Below, in pieces: positions 25,878 through 35,066 of a stretch of DNA of 64,000 nucleotides. The DNA is from Moritella sp. (lineage in GTDB: Bacteria; Pseudomonadota; Gammaproteobacteria; Enterobacterales; Moritellaceae), in NCBI RefSeq assembly GCF_013215705.1, contig NZ_JABSQR010000019.1, positions 42,255 to 106,254 on the forward strand, read 5' to 3'. A program made the translations under genes and the position numbers. Each line of letters opens with the position of its first letter. Position 1 is the stretch's first letter. The notes beneath the pieces were generated by a model, which saw only the letters and a list, made by a program, of their open reading frames with translations, was not told the DNA's origin and searched no databases.

Positions 25878-28376
25878 ATGCGACTAAGTAAGGTGCGAAC
25901 CATTATACCAAGCAAGATTAACTTGTTATCCATTATGTTCTTATTATACCTGTTCGCGGCCAGTGCCACACCAATTGTACAATTGAAACTACTGGTTATT
26001 ACCACTGGATCTGCCGAACAAGATCAGGGGCTTGATTTAATCGATGATATGCTCGATGAAATGGGTGTGCCCTACGATGTCCTTGATGCAACACAGACAA
26101 CGCTAACAACCGATTTGTTAGTGACAAATAGCCAAGGTAACTACAACGGCATTATTTTAACCGATAGCTCGTTATATAATTGGGGTAGTGGCAGTGTCAA
26201 TGGCTCTGCATTTACATTAGACGAATGGAAAATATTACACGCTTACGAACGCGACTATCAGGTACGCGAATCGGTATTATCAGGCTACCCAATGTCAGGA
26301 GAATATTTCCGCGTCACTTATGATTTAGATTATGGTATGGATATGACCTCTATGTCCGCTGGTTTTGCCTTTACCGGGGTTTGGCAACTAACCAATAACA
26401 ATGACATATTTGAATACGTCAATAAGACCAGCCACCTCCCAATTACCGATTACACCATAGCAACACATCCAAACTTTGACCCCGATGGACCCGTTGTCAC
26501 CCCGCTACTCACCGATAAAGCATCAGGTAAAATAATGATATCGACGCTGGTATATGCTGACGGCCGCCAAGTGTTATTTTCAAGTATCAGCAATGCCTGG
26601 TATTTGCTTTATTCACAAGTATTAAACTACGAGTTTTTAAACTTTGCCACACAGGGGGTATTTATTGGTTCTAGGTATATTTACCTTGCCGCCCACATAG
26701 ATGATGTATTCATTCATGATGAACTATGGAACCCAGAAACAAATACCACAACAGAAGAGAAACGTTACCGTAATAGTGCCCACGACATCGAAAATATCGT
26801 CAGTGCTAATAATAAATTTAAGAATAAATACCACAACCAGAAAAGCTTCAAACTCGATCTTGCCTTTAATGGTTCGGGCGCAGCACAAGTATTACCCAGT
26901 CCTGAGTCCTTGGATGCGGTCATCGCATTATCAATAAATTCAGTAACACCGAATAGCAATCTCAGCAGTGATCATAAATTCAAGGTTACAACGTCGACAA
27001 CGAAACAAGAGCGGGGATTATTGCAATTCGACTATCCCAGTGAAATCATTAATCTTGTAGCCTCTGCCACACTAACATTAACCTCCGAAACAGTCATCGG
27101 TAGCACAGGTCAAAGTAAAGGTAATATCTGCCTAATAACAGAAACATGGACAAGCCAAGCAACCTGGAATAACAGAAATGATGGCAACAATTGGCAAACA
27201 ATGGGCGGCTCATTCGCCCCTGATCATTGTATCCCTTATACCGTGAATCAAAATCAGATAAACATTGATGTAACGGCATTAATCAACCACTGGAAAACCA
27301 CCGATTCATTTACTTTTTCGTTAATAGTCATCGCAACGAGTGGCGCAGACATTGAGATATATAACAGCAACACAGATATAGAAAGCCGACATCCACAAGT
27401 AAATATCGCCTTCAGTACCAATGAACCTCTCACTGATGCGATTGTCAGACATAAAGATAGTTTTCGCTTTTTGAACCATACCTTTAGCCATAGAGATATG
27501 TATAAGAGTTCAAGGGCCACTTATAATATTGCGTTTCAAGAAATTAATGACAATATCGGAGTATGGCAACGGTTAGGGTTTCCAGAATTCACCACCGCGA
27601 CTCAAACCCTAGTGACAGGTAATCATTCCGGCTTAGAGGATTCTGAGGGGTCCAACCAAGCATCATCGATATTTGTTGATTACCCTGAAGGTCGTAACCC
27701 GGCATTATTTGAGAGTATGATGGACCTAGGTATTCGTTATATGGCATCAGATATCTCCCGTCCAAATCAAGATATTCCTTCTTATGTCCCAGAGACAAAT
27801 ATTTTACTACTGCCCCGTTATCCAACCTCTTTATTTTATAACGTCACTACACCAGAGGAGTTAACAGACGAATACAATTATATCTTCTATGAGCGCCACA
27901 TTGATGCAGGTGATAACCCCTGCACAATTTCTGGTGCTATTTGTCAACCTCGCAGCTACAACGAGATCTTAGCGGCCGAAGCACAAACAACCTTCAGACA
28001 TATGCTGACCTTCCGCCCTTGGCCCCATTACTTCCATGCAACGAATCTACACGATTATGGTAACGGAGATAGCCTGCAATATGATTGGTTATATGCAGTA
28101 ACAGATTACTTTAATCAGTTACTCAACTTACCGATCATAAATATGGATTATTACAGCATAGGCGTTATGGTCGAAGAAAAGTTAGCCGCACAAAAAGCAA
28201 ACCTACGAGGCACTTGGGATCGTAATAATAATACCGTGTCCTTAATCGCCGATGACGCAATCAAAGGCAGAATGACAGGGATTGCAGGCGGTAATTTTTA
28301 CGGTGGACAACATCTCATCACGACCGATATCAATAATCACGGCCGTACTTTAATTGTTGATCAAGCTAATGAGTAA
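25878..28376 (+). CDS. Secreted CE18/Agd3-like polysaccharide deacetylase with inserted DNRLRE-type domain
   Basis: An 832-residue exported protein. A signal peptide (about 1-30) precedes an N-terminal Rossmann-like domain (LLVITTGSAEQDQG onward, to about 260) and a metal-dependent deacetylase domain. The metal motif is AAHIDDVF (His273, Asp275, Asp276). The second motif, LNHTFSH (His534, His538), is followed by LLLPRYPTSLFYN and TFRHMLTFRPWPHYFHATN, which I match by eye to the fungal GalNAc deacetylase Agd3. Residues about 343-512 between the motifs look like a DNRLRE/CBM96-type beta domain (LLQFDYP, ASATLTLT, ETWTSQATWNN, IDVTALINHW). GGAG precedes the ATG. Likely role: deacetylation of a Pel-like galactosamine polymer, in the periplasm or outside the cell. 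Confidence 0.75.
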   Translation: MRLSKVRTIIPSKINLLSIMFLLYLFAASATPIVQLKLLVITTGSAEQDQGLDLIDDMLDEMGVPYDVLDATQTTLTTDLLVTNSQGNYNGIILTDSSLYNWGSGSVNGSAFTLDEWKILHAYERDYQVRESVLSGYPMSGEYFRVTYDLDYGMDMTSMSAGFAFTGVWQLTNNNDIFEYVNKTSHLPITDYTIATHPNFDPDGPVVTPLLTDKASGKIMISTLVYADGRQVLFSSISNAWYLLYSQVLNYEFLNFATQGVFIGSRYIYLAAHIDDVFIHDELWNPETNTTTEEKRYRNSAHDIENIVSANNKFKNKYHNQKSFKLDLAFNGSGAAQVLPSPESLDAVIALSINSVTPNSNLSSDHKFKVTTSTTKQERGLLQFDYPSEIINLVASATLTLTSETVIGSTGQSKGNICLITETWTSQATWNNRNDGNNWQTMGGSFAPDHCIPYTVNQNQINIDVTALINHWKTTDSFTFSLIVIATSGADIEIYNSNTDIESRHPQVNIAFSTNEPLTDAIVRHKDSFRFLNHTFSHRDMYKSSRATYNIAFQEINDNIGVWQRLGFPEFTTATQTLVTGNHSGLEDSEGSNQASSIFVDYPEGRNPALFESMMDLGIRYMASDISRPNQDIPSYVPETNILLLPRYPTSLFYNVTTPEELTDEYNYIFYERHIDAGDNPCTISGAICQPRSYNEILAAEAQTTFRHMLTFRPWPHYFHATNLHDYGNGDSLQYDWLYAVTDYFNQLLNLPIINMDYYSIGVMVEEKLAAQKANLRGTWDRNNNTVSLIADDAIKGRMTGIAGGNFYGGQHLITTDINNHGRTLIVDQANE

Positions 28377-28379
28377 ACC

Positions 28380-29384
28380 ATGAAAAATTTTCTTCTATAT
28401 CTGCTAGCGGCCTTAATGCTAATCGGCTTTGGTAGCTGCTCTAGTGATGATAATTCATCAGATAATCATCAGGGAACAGAAATACCAGCGCCCAAACCGG
28501 ATCCTGAGCCCGAACCTAAGCCTGAGCCTAAGCCTGAGCCAAAGCCTGAGCCAAAGCCTGAGCCAAAACCTGAGCCAAAACCTGAGCCAAAACCTGACCC
28601 AAAACCTGAACCAAAACCTGAACCAAAGCCGGAGCCGGAGCCGGAGCCGGAGCTTCCATCATGGTATCAGCCAGCGGTCATGTCAACTTGGCAATGGCAG
28701 TTACAAGGTAGTCTTAATACTAGTTATAATGTGGATATTTATGATATTGATTTGTTTGATACCAGTATGCAGCAGATCGCGGAACTACACAGTCAAAACA
28801 AAAAGGTCATTTGCTATTTCTCTGCAGGCACCTACGAAGATTGGCGTAATGATGCAAGTCTATTCACCTCGTCCGATCTCGGTAACCCACTTGATGAATG
28901 GGAGGGCGAGCGCTGGATCGATGTTCGCTCTGACAATGTCCGAAACATTATGAAAGAACGGCTAATCTTAGCGCAGAATAAAGGCTGTGATGGTGTTGAG
29001 CCAGACAATGTCGATGGTTATACTAATAATCCAGGTCTAGATTTCAGCGCCGTAGATCAACTCGACTATAATATTTGGATGGCAAACGAAGCCCACCAAC
29101 AAGCATTATCTATCGGCCTTAAAAATAATTTAGACCAAGTCAACGATCTGGTATCACATTATGATTTTGCTGTTAATGAGCAATGCTTTCAATATAACGA
29201 ATGCGCAATACTCAGCCCTTTCATCGACGCCGGAAAACCTGTCTTTAATGCTGAATATCAGAAAAAATACATTAATGACCAAGATGTGCGTAATGAATTA
29301 TGCTTAGATGCCAACAACATGCAATTTAGCACCTTAATATTACCCCTTGCGCTTAATGATAATTATAGAGAGAGTTGTTTATGA
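28380..29384 (+). CDS. GH114 endo-alpha-1,4-polygalactosaminidase lipoprotein with Pro-Glu-Lys rod
   Basis: A 334-residue predicted lipoprotein: hydrophobic N-terminus, lipobox-like GFGSC with Cys20, then an extended (PKPEPE)n segment at about residues 38-91, then a GH114 domain (about 94-334). The GH114 barrel shows [10 protein letters not shown] (Asp122, Asp124), [14 protein letters not shown] and [10 protein letters not shown], in which Glu207 is the expected catalytic acid. GH114 enzymes such as fungal Ega3 cut de-N-acetylated galactosamine polymers. The start codon is 3 bp after the deacetylase stop, so the two form an operon. The stop codon overlaps that of pelG on the other strand. The rod probably holds the enzyme away from the outer membrane. 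Confidence 0.85.
   Translation: MKNFLLYLLAALMLIGFGSCSSDDNSSDNHQGTEIPAPKPDPEPEPKPEPKPEPKPEPKPEPKPEPKPEPKPDPKPEPKPEPKPEPEPEPELPSWYQPAVMSTWQWQLQGSLNTSYNVDIYDIDLFDTSMQQIAELHSQNKKVICYFSAGTYEDWRNDASLFTSSDLGNPLDEWEGERWIDVRSDNVRNIMKERLILAQNKGCDGVEPDNVDGYTNNPGLDFSAVDQLDYNIWMANEAHQQALSIGLKNNLDQVNDLVSHYDFAVNEQCFQYNECAILSPFIDAGKPVFNAEYQKKYINDQDVRNELCLDANNMQFSTLILPLALNDNYRESCL
28504..28651 (+). repeat. Tandem repeats encoding the PKPEPE rod
   Basis: Degenerate 12-bp units of the type cctgagccaaag encode repeating Pro-Glu-Pro-Lys. Runs of identical units (aagcctgagcca, then aaacctgagcca, then aaacctgaacca) suggest expansion by slippage, so copy number probably varies between strains. Confidence 0.85.
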
Positions 29385-30749
29385 ACGCTGTAACATAAAG
29401 GTTTGATACTCTAAGTCAGAAAATTGTTTATCTAATACAATAAAGCCAATGATCGTGGTTAACAGCATGGTCAATGTAAAGCCATAACCATAAAATAGCG
29501 GTCCTAATTCAATACTTATGTGAGCCAAAATAAAATTACTCAACGCCATAAACACAGTTAATGCCAAGGCGGCATAACGTTTATCAAGGTAATACATAAT
29601 ATTTAGGATCGCCATGACTAATACTTGAAAGCTAACCCCAATCAGGTCAACATAAAGTAAATGTAAATAGGCAAGATTAATATTCAGAGCAATAAGGATA
29701 TCTTCAGCCCAGAGCATTAACAGAACAAGCGTCATGCCTTGTACTTTAAATATTTCATAAATACTGTGTCGACATGCCAATACCATTTTATCTTTTAATC
29801 GATAAATATCACTTAACGTGCCCCCATCCCGAACCGCATCATAAAATTTCAAACACGCTTGTGAAAAATCCGTTTCCATTCGCATAATAAACACGGCCAT
29901 GCCTGGCACAATCGCCAGGTAAGCAATAAAAATGGGCAAGTCATAAATATAAGACGCATTAAAAATACTAAATACTTTATGCGATGTTTCTTCTCGACTC
30001 CAAAATACAAATTTATCTAGCCATACCCCTAAATTATAAAATAAACCACAAAATAGCAGTGAATAAAATACTTTACCAGGTTGTAAAAAATCAAATGAAA
30101 TTAATTGTTTGGCTGGATAATTCCGCACTATATGATAAAGAAAAATAAACGTCAGTAATGCCTGACATAACGTAAAAATACTAATTAACCCCGTCAGACC
30201 ATAAGCAGGCACAGTCATACATAACCCAATCATCAAGCCATAACACATCAGCATCGTCATAAATACGCGGTAATATTCTTTGGTACCGCTCAATAAAATC
30301 AGTATAAGCCACTGGTTGCAAAGAATAATAAAAGCTGAAAATATAATAACTTTAGTCAACGGATTAATCTCTGAGGCCATCGCTAAAACAGCGCCAGCAA
30401 GCACTGCCGACAATAACGTCATCACTAACATAGCACCTAATAAATTAGGAACAATACGATTTTCTTGCTTAAGGTAAATCAAATCAGAAATGAAACGTGT
30501 TAATAACAATTGGAACAAACCACTAATAATCAACGATCCCGCCATTAAATAGGTGACAAGTATCAAAAATTGCCTGAGCACATAAGATTGAAACTCGCCC
30601 AAACTCACAATGCCAATCATCAATAATGCCAAAATAGACAATACCCAAGGACCTGAACTGATTACACCGGCGAGGCCATAGGCCTCAACAATGGATAATA
30701 ACGTCTTTTTTTTCAGTATTTTTCTTAACTCAAAGCCGATACCCGCCAT
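29379..30749 (-). CDS. pelG: Pel polysaccharide membrane protein PelG
   Basis: PelG is the polytopic inner-membrane protein, related to Wzx-like flippases, that together with PelD, PelE and PelF synthesises and exports Pel. The 456-residue product equals the length of Pseudomonas PelG. It has about 12 hydrophobic helices and starts [19 protein letters not shown] with a GAGGAG ribosome site. The frame's first Met is 12 codons earlier and unsupported. It overlaps the pelF end by 20 bp. It is last gene of pelABCDEFG, and its stop overlaps the GH114 stop by 6 bp. Confidence 0.93.
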   Translation of the reverse strand: MAGIGFELRKILKKKTLLSIVEAYGLAGVISSGPWVLSILALLMIGIVSLGEFQSYVLRQFLILVTYLMAGSLIISGLFQLLLTRFISDLIYLKQENRIVPNLLGAMLVMTLLSAVLAGAVLAMASEINPLTKVIIFSAFIILCNQWLILILLSGTKEYYRVFMTMLMCYGLMIGLCMTVPAYGLTGLISIFTLCQALLTFIFLYHIVRNYPAKQLISFDFLQPGKVFYSLLFCGLFYNLGVWLDKFVFWSREETSHKVFSIFNASYIYDLPIFIAYLAIVPGMAVFIMRMETDFSQACLKFYDAVRDGGTLSDIYRLKDKMVLACRHSIYEIFKVQGMTLVLLMLWAEDILIALNINLAYLHLLYVDLIGVSFQVLVMAILNIMYYLDKRYAALALTVFMALSNFILAHISIELGPLFYGYGFTLTMLLTTIIGFIVLDKQFSDLEYQTFMLQRS

Positions 30750-32244
30750 CAACAGCTCCTCTATATAAGCGTCGATACAAATCATACATCAACGTCTGAT
30801 CATAATATTTTGCCACCCTTATTTTGCCGATATCACCCGTTTTTCGCCATATGCCAGCATCGGATAATAAATTAACAATCGCATTAGTACCTTCTGAAGG
30901 GTTCGCGATTGGAATTATGGCACCACACGATCCCAAACTCGCATCTTCGCCAGCGGCACCATCAAGGATCTCACGACAAGCGCCTACTTCAGTCGCAATA
31001 CAAGGGATTCCAGATGCCATTGCTTCAAGCAACACCAGAGGTTGAGCTTCACTAATCGATGTCAGCATCATAATGCCAAGCTCTGGCATTATCTCAGCAA
31101 CATCTTTACTGCCTAACATTTTAACTTTGCCTTCCAACCCTAAACTTTCAATTAATAGCTGGCACTCATGGGCATACGCTTTATTCTCTTCCGCCGGACC
31201 AATAATCCAACCTTCAATCGTGGGGATTTTTTTGGCAACACCACAGATAGTGCGTATAAACGTTTTAATATCTTTAATTGGTACCACCCGACCAACTAAA
31301 CCAACAACCATAGGTGGAGAGCTAGGACGACGAACATAGGCCTTGGTAAAACGCTCCACATCAATACCATTGGCAATTACTTGCGTTTTATCATTATCCG
31401 CACCATCTTCATGCTGCCGCTGTCGGTTCCCTTCAAACAGCGCAACAATACGATCTGCTTGATGATAGGCAGATACACCAAGCTGTTCAAAAAAACGTAT
31501 CCAGGTTTGTCTGGTGGCATCCATATCTTTGTGCATACTGACATCAATCAAGTTATGTTTATCTTTTATCCAACTGGCTTGTGATAAATCTATTTTTCGC
31601 TCTTTAGTATAAATACCATGCTCAGTAAGCAAAAATGGACGATTACTTTTCTGGCGACAGAGTGCACCTAAAAACCCTGCGTATCCTGTTGATACACTGT
31701 GATAGACCCGCGCATTAGGTAATGACTGAGAGATACTTGCTAACACAAATAGGGGCTGATAAATATTTCGATAAGTCCAAAAATAATCGACAAAAGATTG
31801 GTTCGCATCCTGTTGAAAATAATGATTGGTAAGCACTTCCCATGATGCACGACTATTAAGAAAATCGGTCAAGGTTAATCTATTTTTTTGGCCGATAAAA
31901 TCAGCGATATTACTTAATAACTCACTCGGTATCGGTTCTCCACGTTGATCAAAAAAAGATAAAAAATACTGCCATGATTGAAATAGATTGGGTGAGCCAG
32001 CGGTTGGTGTTGGCATCACTTTATCGTCAGCCGCTAATAAATAATGAATTTCAAAACCGACAACATTATCGGGAAGTTCATATGCAGGCTCGTCATATAA
32101 TTCCGGCGAACTGCCAAGAAAAATAATATGAAAAGAAAATTCAGGTAACCCCTTAATGATCTGATGCATCCAGGTTGATACCCCACCACGTACATAAGGA
32201 TAAGTACCTTCCAACAATAAACAAATATCAACCTCTTTGGTCAT
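30730..32244 (-). CDS. pelF: Pel polysaccharide glycosyltransferase PelF (GT4)
   Basis: PelF is the cytoplasmic GT-B glycosyltransferase that polymerises the Pel chain from UDP-activated amino sugars. The 504-residue product (Pseudomonas PelF 507) begins with the family signature ICLLLEGTYPYVRGGVSTW. It has LTEHGIYTKERKIDL near residue 209 and the GT4 donor-site pattern ISEAQPLVLLEAMASGIPCIATEVG near residue 405. The ATG overlaps the pelE stop (ATGA), indicating translational coupling. Confidence 0.96.
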   Translation of the reverse strand: MTKEVDICLLLEGTYPYVRGGVSTWMHQIIKGLPEFSFHIIFLGSSPELYDEPAYELPDNVVGFEIHYLLAADDKVMPTPTAGSPNLFQSWQYFLSFFDQRGEPIPSELLSNIADFIGQKNRLTLTDFLNSRASWEVLTNHYFQQDANQSFVDYFWTYRNIYQPLFVLASISQSLPNARVYHSVSTGYAGFLGALCRQKSNRPFLLTEHGIYTKERKIDLSQASWIKDKHNLIDVSMHKDMDATRQTWIRFFEQLGVSAYHQADRIVALFEGNRQRQHEDGADNDKTQVIANGIDVERFTKAYVRRPSSPPMVVGLVGRVVPIKDIKTFIRTICGVAKKIPTIEGWIIGPAEENKAYAHECQLLIESLGLEGKVKMLGSKDVAEIMPELGIMMLTSISEAQPLVLLEAMASGIPCIATEVGACREILDGAAGEDASLGSCGAIIPIANPSEGTNAIVNLLSDAGIWRKTGDIGKIRVAKYYDQTLMYDLYRRLYRGAVDGGYRL

Positions 32245-33209
32245 AGCCAGTACTCCCTCAGTTGCTGTAACCGGCCTTTTTTGAATGCAGGTAATTGCGC
32301 CATGTAATATTTGGTTAACTCATAATTTCCAAGTGCAAAACTTGCCTCTGCTAAATAAGGGATAACTTGTTCTTTTAATAAACCAGCATCAAATGCTTGA
32401 GTTAGATATATCAACGCTTGTTTTGGATCTGATTGCGCCAACATAATACGACCAAGCAACAGATTACTTGCTGCATTTTCAACAAGTTGATTAGAGCGCA
32501 TAAGATAAATAGAGGCTTGTTCGAGGTAATGTGCACATAACACACTTTCAGCTAAACCGAGGTAACATAACTCCCAGTATTGCTGAGCAATATTAAATGC
32601 GAGGCTAGGCTCTTGATAATGTGTGAATTGCGCCTTTAGCAATGAAATCGAAAGATTAATTTTAGCTTCTATCGTTTCTAATGACGAATAAGAAAATAAT
32701 CGTACATCGTCTGATAAATCTTTTAACGCCAATTGTAACAGCGGTATAGCCTGCTGCTGAGGTAAATAACAAACAGCATTCACCGCTTGTAACCGCCGAA
32801 CAGGATCAAGATCATGCGTTAATATTTCACGTAATCCGCCAATACTGGTTCGCGAAGATCTAAACTCATCAGATTCGTTCACGAGTGAGGGCCGCTCACA
32901 TTCAACCCAGGTAACCTCTGCAGGTGTATTTAATCGATATAAACCCAACAATAATGAAAATATACCCCCGATCATGCCAAAAAGCGGGATAAAAAACGAA
33001 AAACAAAATAAAAACAAACCAGTATGTAATATCGGAAACTTATAACGATGTGGTAACAGTAACCAGGTTCCACACGTAAAAATAATGCTCGCGGTTCCAT
33101 GCACAGCGATATAATAGGCCCAGTTAAACCACGAAAAATCAGCACCAAATAAGATATGAAAACTGAATAACTCAGCTGTTAGCACGACTAGGAACAAGCA
33201 TGCGATCAT
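32241..33209 (-). CDS. pelE: Pel polysaccharide membrane/TPR protein PelE
   Basis: PelE is an inner-membrane protein with a cytoplasmic TPR domain that bridges PelD and the synthase. The 322-residue product (Pseudomonas 329) has two N-terminal hydrophobic regions (about 1-50 and 62-90), followed by helical repeats. Among them are EILTHDLDPVRRLQAVNAVCYLPQQQ, which is HEAT-like, and TPR-like ASNLLLGRIMLAQSDPKQALIYL. It is recognised mainly from position between pelD and pelF and from architecture. The start at 33209 lies 38 bp inside pelD. Confidence 0.88.
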   Translation of the reverse strand: MIACLFLVVLTAELFSFHILFGADFSWFNWAYYIAVHGTASIIFTCGTWLLLPHRYKFPILHTGLFLFCFSFFIPLFGMIGGIFSLLLGLYRLNTPAEVTWVECERPSLVNESDEFRSSRTSIGGLREILTHDLDPVRRLQAVNAVCYLPQQQAIPLLQLALKDLSDDVRLFSYSSLETIEAKINLSISLLKAQFTHYQEPSLAFNIAQQYWELCYLGLAESVLCAHYLEQASIYLMRSNQLVENAASNLLLGRIMLAQSDPKQALIYLTQAFDAGLLKEQVIPYLAEASFALGNYELTKYYMAQLPAFKKGRLQQLREYWL

Positions 33210-34515
33210 TATTTGGCCCCCATATTTTAATTATGCTATCAATATCATGCTTACTGTCTTCAAAAGAAAAAGGGCCAATAATATCAATATCATTGCAGTG
33301 TTCGCCCAAGGCATTAAATAATATTTGTTGCATTCGGGTGATAAATAGCTGGCTATCAGTGGCCGTTGTTAATGGTAACAACACCATCAAGCATAATTTT
33401 TTATTGGGCGGTTGATATGTCCAGTAGACGTCACTACCTCGACGGTGATTTGTTAATGCATCGAGTTCGTCCGGGTTCTTCCCCGTGTGATCATGAAAAA
33501 TAATTAAACTACTATCGAGGGCATATTCGCGACTATTGTAATGTGCTCGTTGCACATAACGCATAAATAAATCATCTTGATGCGTCGCTAATACCGGTGT
33601 TAATAATTCATCACTTAATAAATCAGCCGCATTATCCGCAATCAGAGACAGCAACACGACATTAGCAGGGGTTAATAAAAAGAATTTAACACTCTCAGCT
33701 AATACCACAGCCTGCAATACGCCAGCAGTATCTACAAGAGGAATACATAACTGATAGCATGACTCATGCTGAGCATGAAATGTAACAGGTGAAAGTAGTT
33801 TTTTGTTCACCAGCATATCTTGTAACATACAATCATTAATATTAAGCGTATGACTATCGCCTAATACGGCATGAGGTTGCGCCTCAACTTCATTATTCGT
33901 CACCTTATAAATACCAGCAACATGTATACCGCCAACATGGGCGAACAAGGCTAACAACGGCTCGCCAATATGCGCGAGACGTCGCTCGCTATATTGTAGG
34001 GCGATACGCTGCAATGAATTTATTTCCGCGCGCAGACTAGCAGGCTGTCCCGCGTTACGTAATTCCAATTGATCATGGGACACTTTGAGCAGATGATAGT
34101 TTTTAGTAAAACTAGTCAATTCCTGCTGCATATGTTTATGCTCAATTCCATATTTATCAATGCTACGCTGCCAGTGATCTCGAAATTCCCCAGCTATCAT
34201 GACAACAAAAAAAGTACCTACAATTAGCGAAAAAGGAAATAATGGCAACATGCCTCCGTCTTTCATTATCGATACTAATACTGCAGTCATACCAAGTGTA
34301 CAGATGAAACCTTTAGCAAACCCGTAGCGCAATGCAATAAGGAGTGGTCCTAATAGCGGCCAAAAAAAATGATTAGCCTCTACCCCTGCGGGTAATGAAT
34401 AAAAATAGATCCAGCTAGTTGCAGAAATAGCCGTGATAATAATGATCTCTATCCAAACAAAGTTATCACCTTGAAAAGGTTTTATAAAAATATCCAGTAA
34501 TTTATTCATAGGCAA
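33172..34515 (-). CDS. pelD: c-di-GMP receptor PelD
   Basis: PelD switches on Pel synthesis when it binds c-di-GMP. The 447-residue product (Pseudomonas 455) has about four N-terminal membrane helices (20-115), a coiled segment (about 125-160), a GAF-like domain (about 165-310) and a degenerate GGDEF domain. The inhibitory-site motif is retained as RRGSD with Arg359 and Asp362 (RxxD), matching Arg367/Asp370 of Pseudomonas PelD. No GGDEF catalytic motif remains, so it is a receptor rather than an enzyme. It lies between pelC and pelE. Confidence 0.92.
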   Translation of the reverse strand: MPMNKLLDIFIKPFQGDNFVWIEIIIITAISATSWIYFYSLPAGVEANHFFWPLLGPLLIALRYGFAKGFICTLGMTAVLVSIMKDGGMLPLFPFSLIVGTFFVVMIAGEFRDHWQRSIDKYGIEHKHMQQELTSFTKNYHLLKVSHDQLELRNAGQPASLRAEINSLQRIALQYSERRLAHIGEPLLALFAHVGGIHVAGIYKVTNNEVEAQPHAVLGDSHTLNINDCMLQDMLVNKKLLSPVTFHAQHESCYQLCIPLVDTAGVLQAVVLAESVKFFLLTPANVVLLSLIADNAADLLSDELLTPVLATHQDDLFMRYVQRAHYNSREYALDSSLIIFHDHTGKNPDELDALTNHRRGSDVYWTYQPPNKKLCLMVLLPLTTATDSQLFITRMQQILFNALGEHCNDIDIIGPFSFEDSKHDIDSIIKIWGPNNDRMLVPSRANS

Positions 34516-34521
34516 GTCCGA

Positions 34522-35052
34522 CTACTCTGTAGTGGCAGCAGGGGCAAAATTGAGCCCATTAACTAACGTTTCAACAACGACGATCCCTGCGCCACTGACG
34601 CTTTCTCTCCCCCAACCAACACGACTACCGCTCGCTCGCCACAAGGACTGTTTATTGGTTGCGTTTTTAACTTCTAGTGTCAATCCGACTGCAGGCTCGG
34701 CATCTAAGCCATTTTTATAATGCCACTCTTCGACAGAACCGGTAATTATATAATCGGCGGGGTATGTGGCTAACCATGCTTCAGCGTGTTTATACTTCGA
34801 GGTCTGATCGAGAATATCGGTTAAACTCTTGAGCGGTGTTTTTGGATAGATCACCGCATTAATGCCTTTACGATATAGCTGAGAACTTAATATCTGCTCC
34901 GCTTTTTCTGCTGCGAGCGGTGTACTCGAGTTATTTTGTAACGGCATAATAACCCATACAGCAGAGGCATTTAGTAACGGACTATCAGGTGCGTTATAAG
35001 TTGAACACGCCGATAGCGTTAATATCATGGTGAAAATTAATGTCAATTTCAT
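34522..35052 (-). CDS. pelC: Pel outer-membrane lipoprotein PelC
   Basis: PelC forms a dodecameric ring under the outer membrane that guides the cationic polymer to PelB. The 176-residue product (Pseudomonas 172) has a lipoprotein signal with LSACSTY (Cys16). The alpha/beta fold includes ADYIITGSVEEWHYKNGLDAEPAVGLTLEV in the middle region. It starts 14 bp after pelB and ends 6 bp before pelD. Confidence 0.92.
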   Translation of the reverse strand: MKLTLIFTMILTLSACSTYNAPDSPLLNASAVWVIMPLQNNSSTPLAAEKAEQILSSQLYRKGINAVIYPKTPLKSLTDILDQTSKYKHAEAWLATYPADYIITGSVEEWHYKNGLDAEPAVGLTLEVKNATNKQSLWRASGSRVGWGRESVSGAGIVVVETLVNGLNFAPAATTE

Positions 35053-35066
35053 TCAAATCCCCTTTA

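Noticed and set aside
28429..28953. 174-codon frame overlapping the GH114 gene
   Set aside because: Its Ser/Leu/Gln repeats are the out-of-frame reading of the PKPE-coding repeats. The GH114 frame has motifs and a lipobox.
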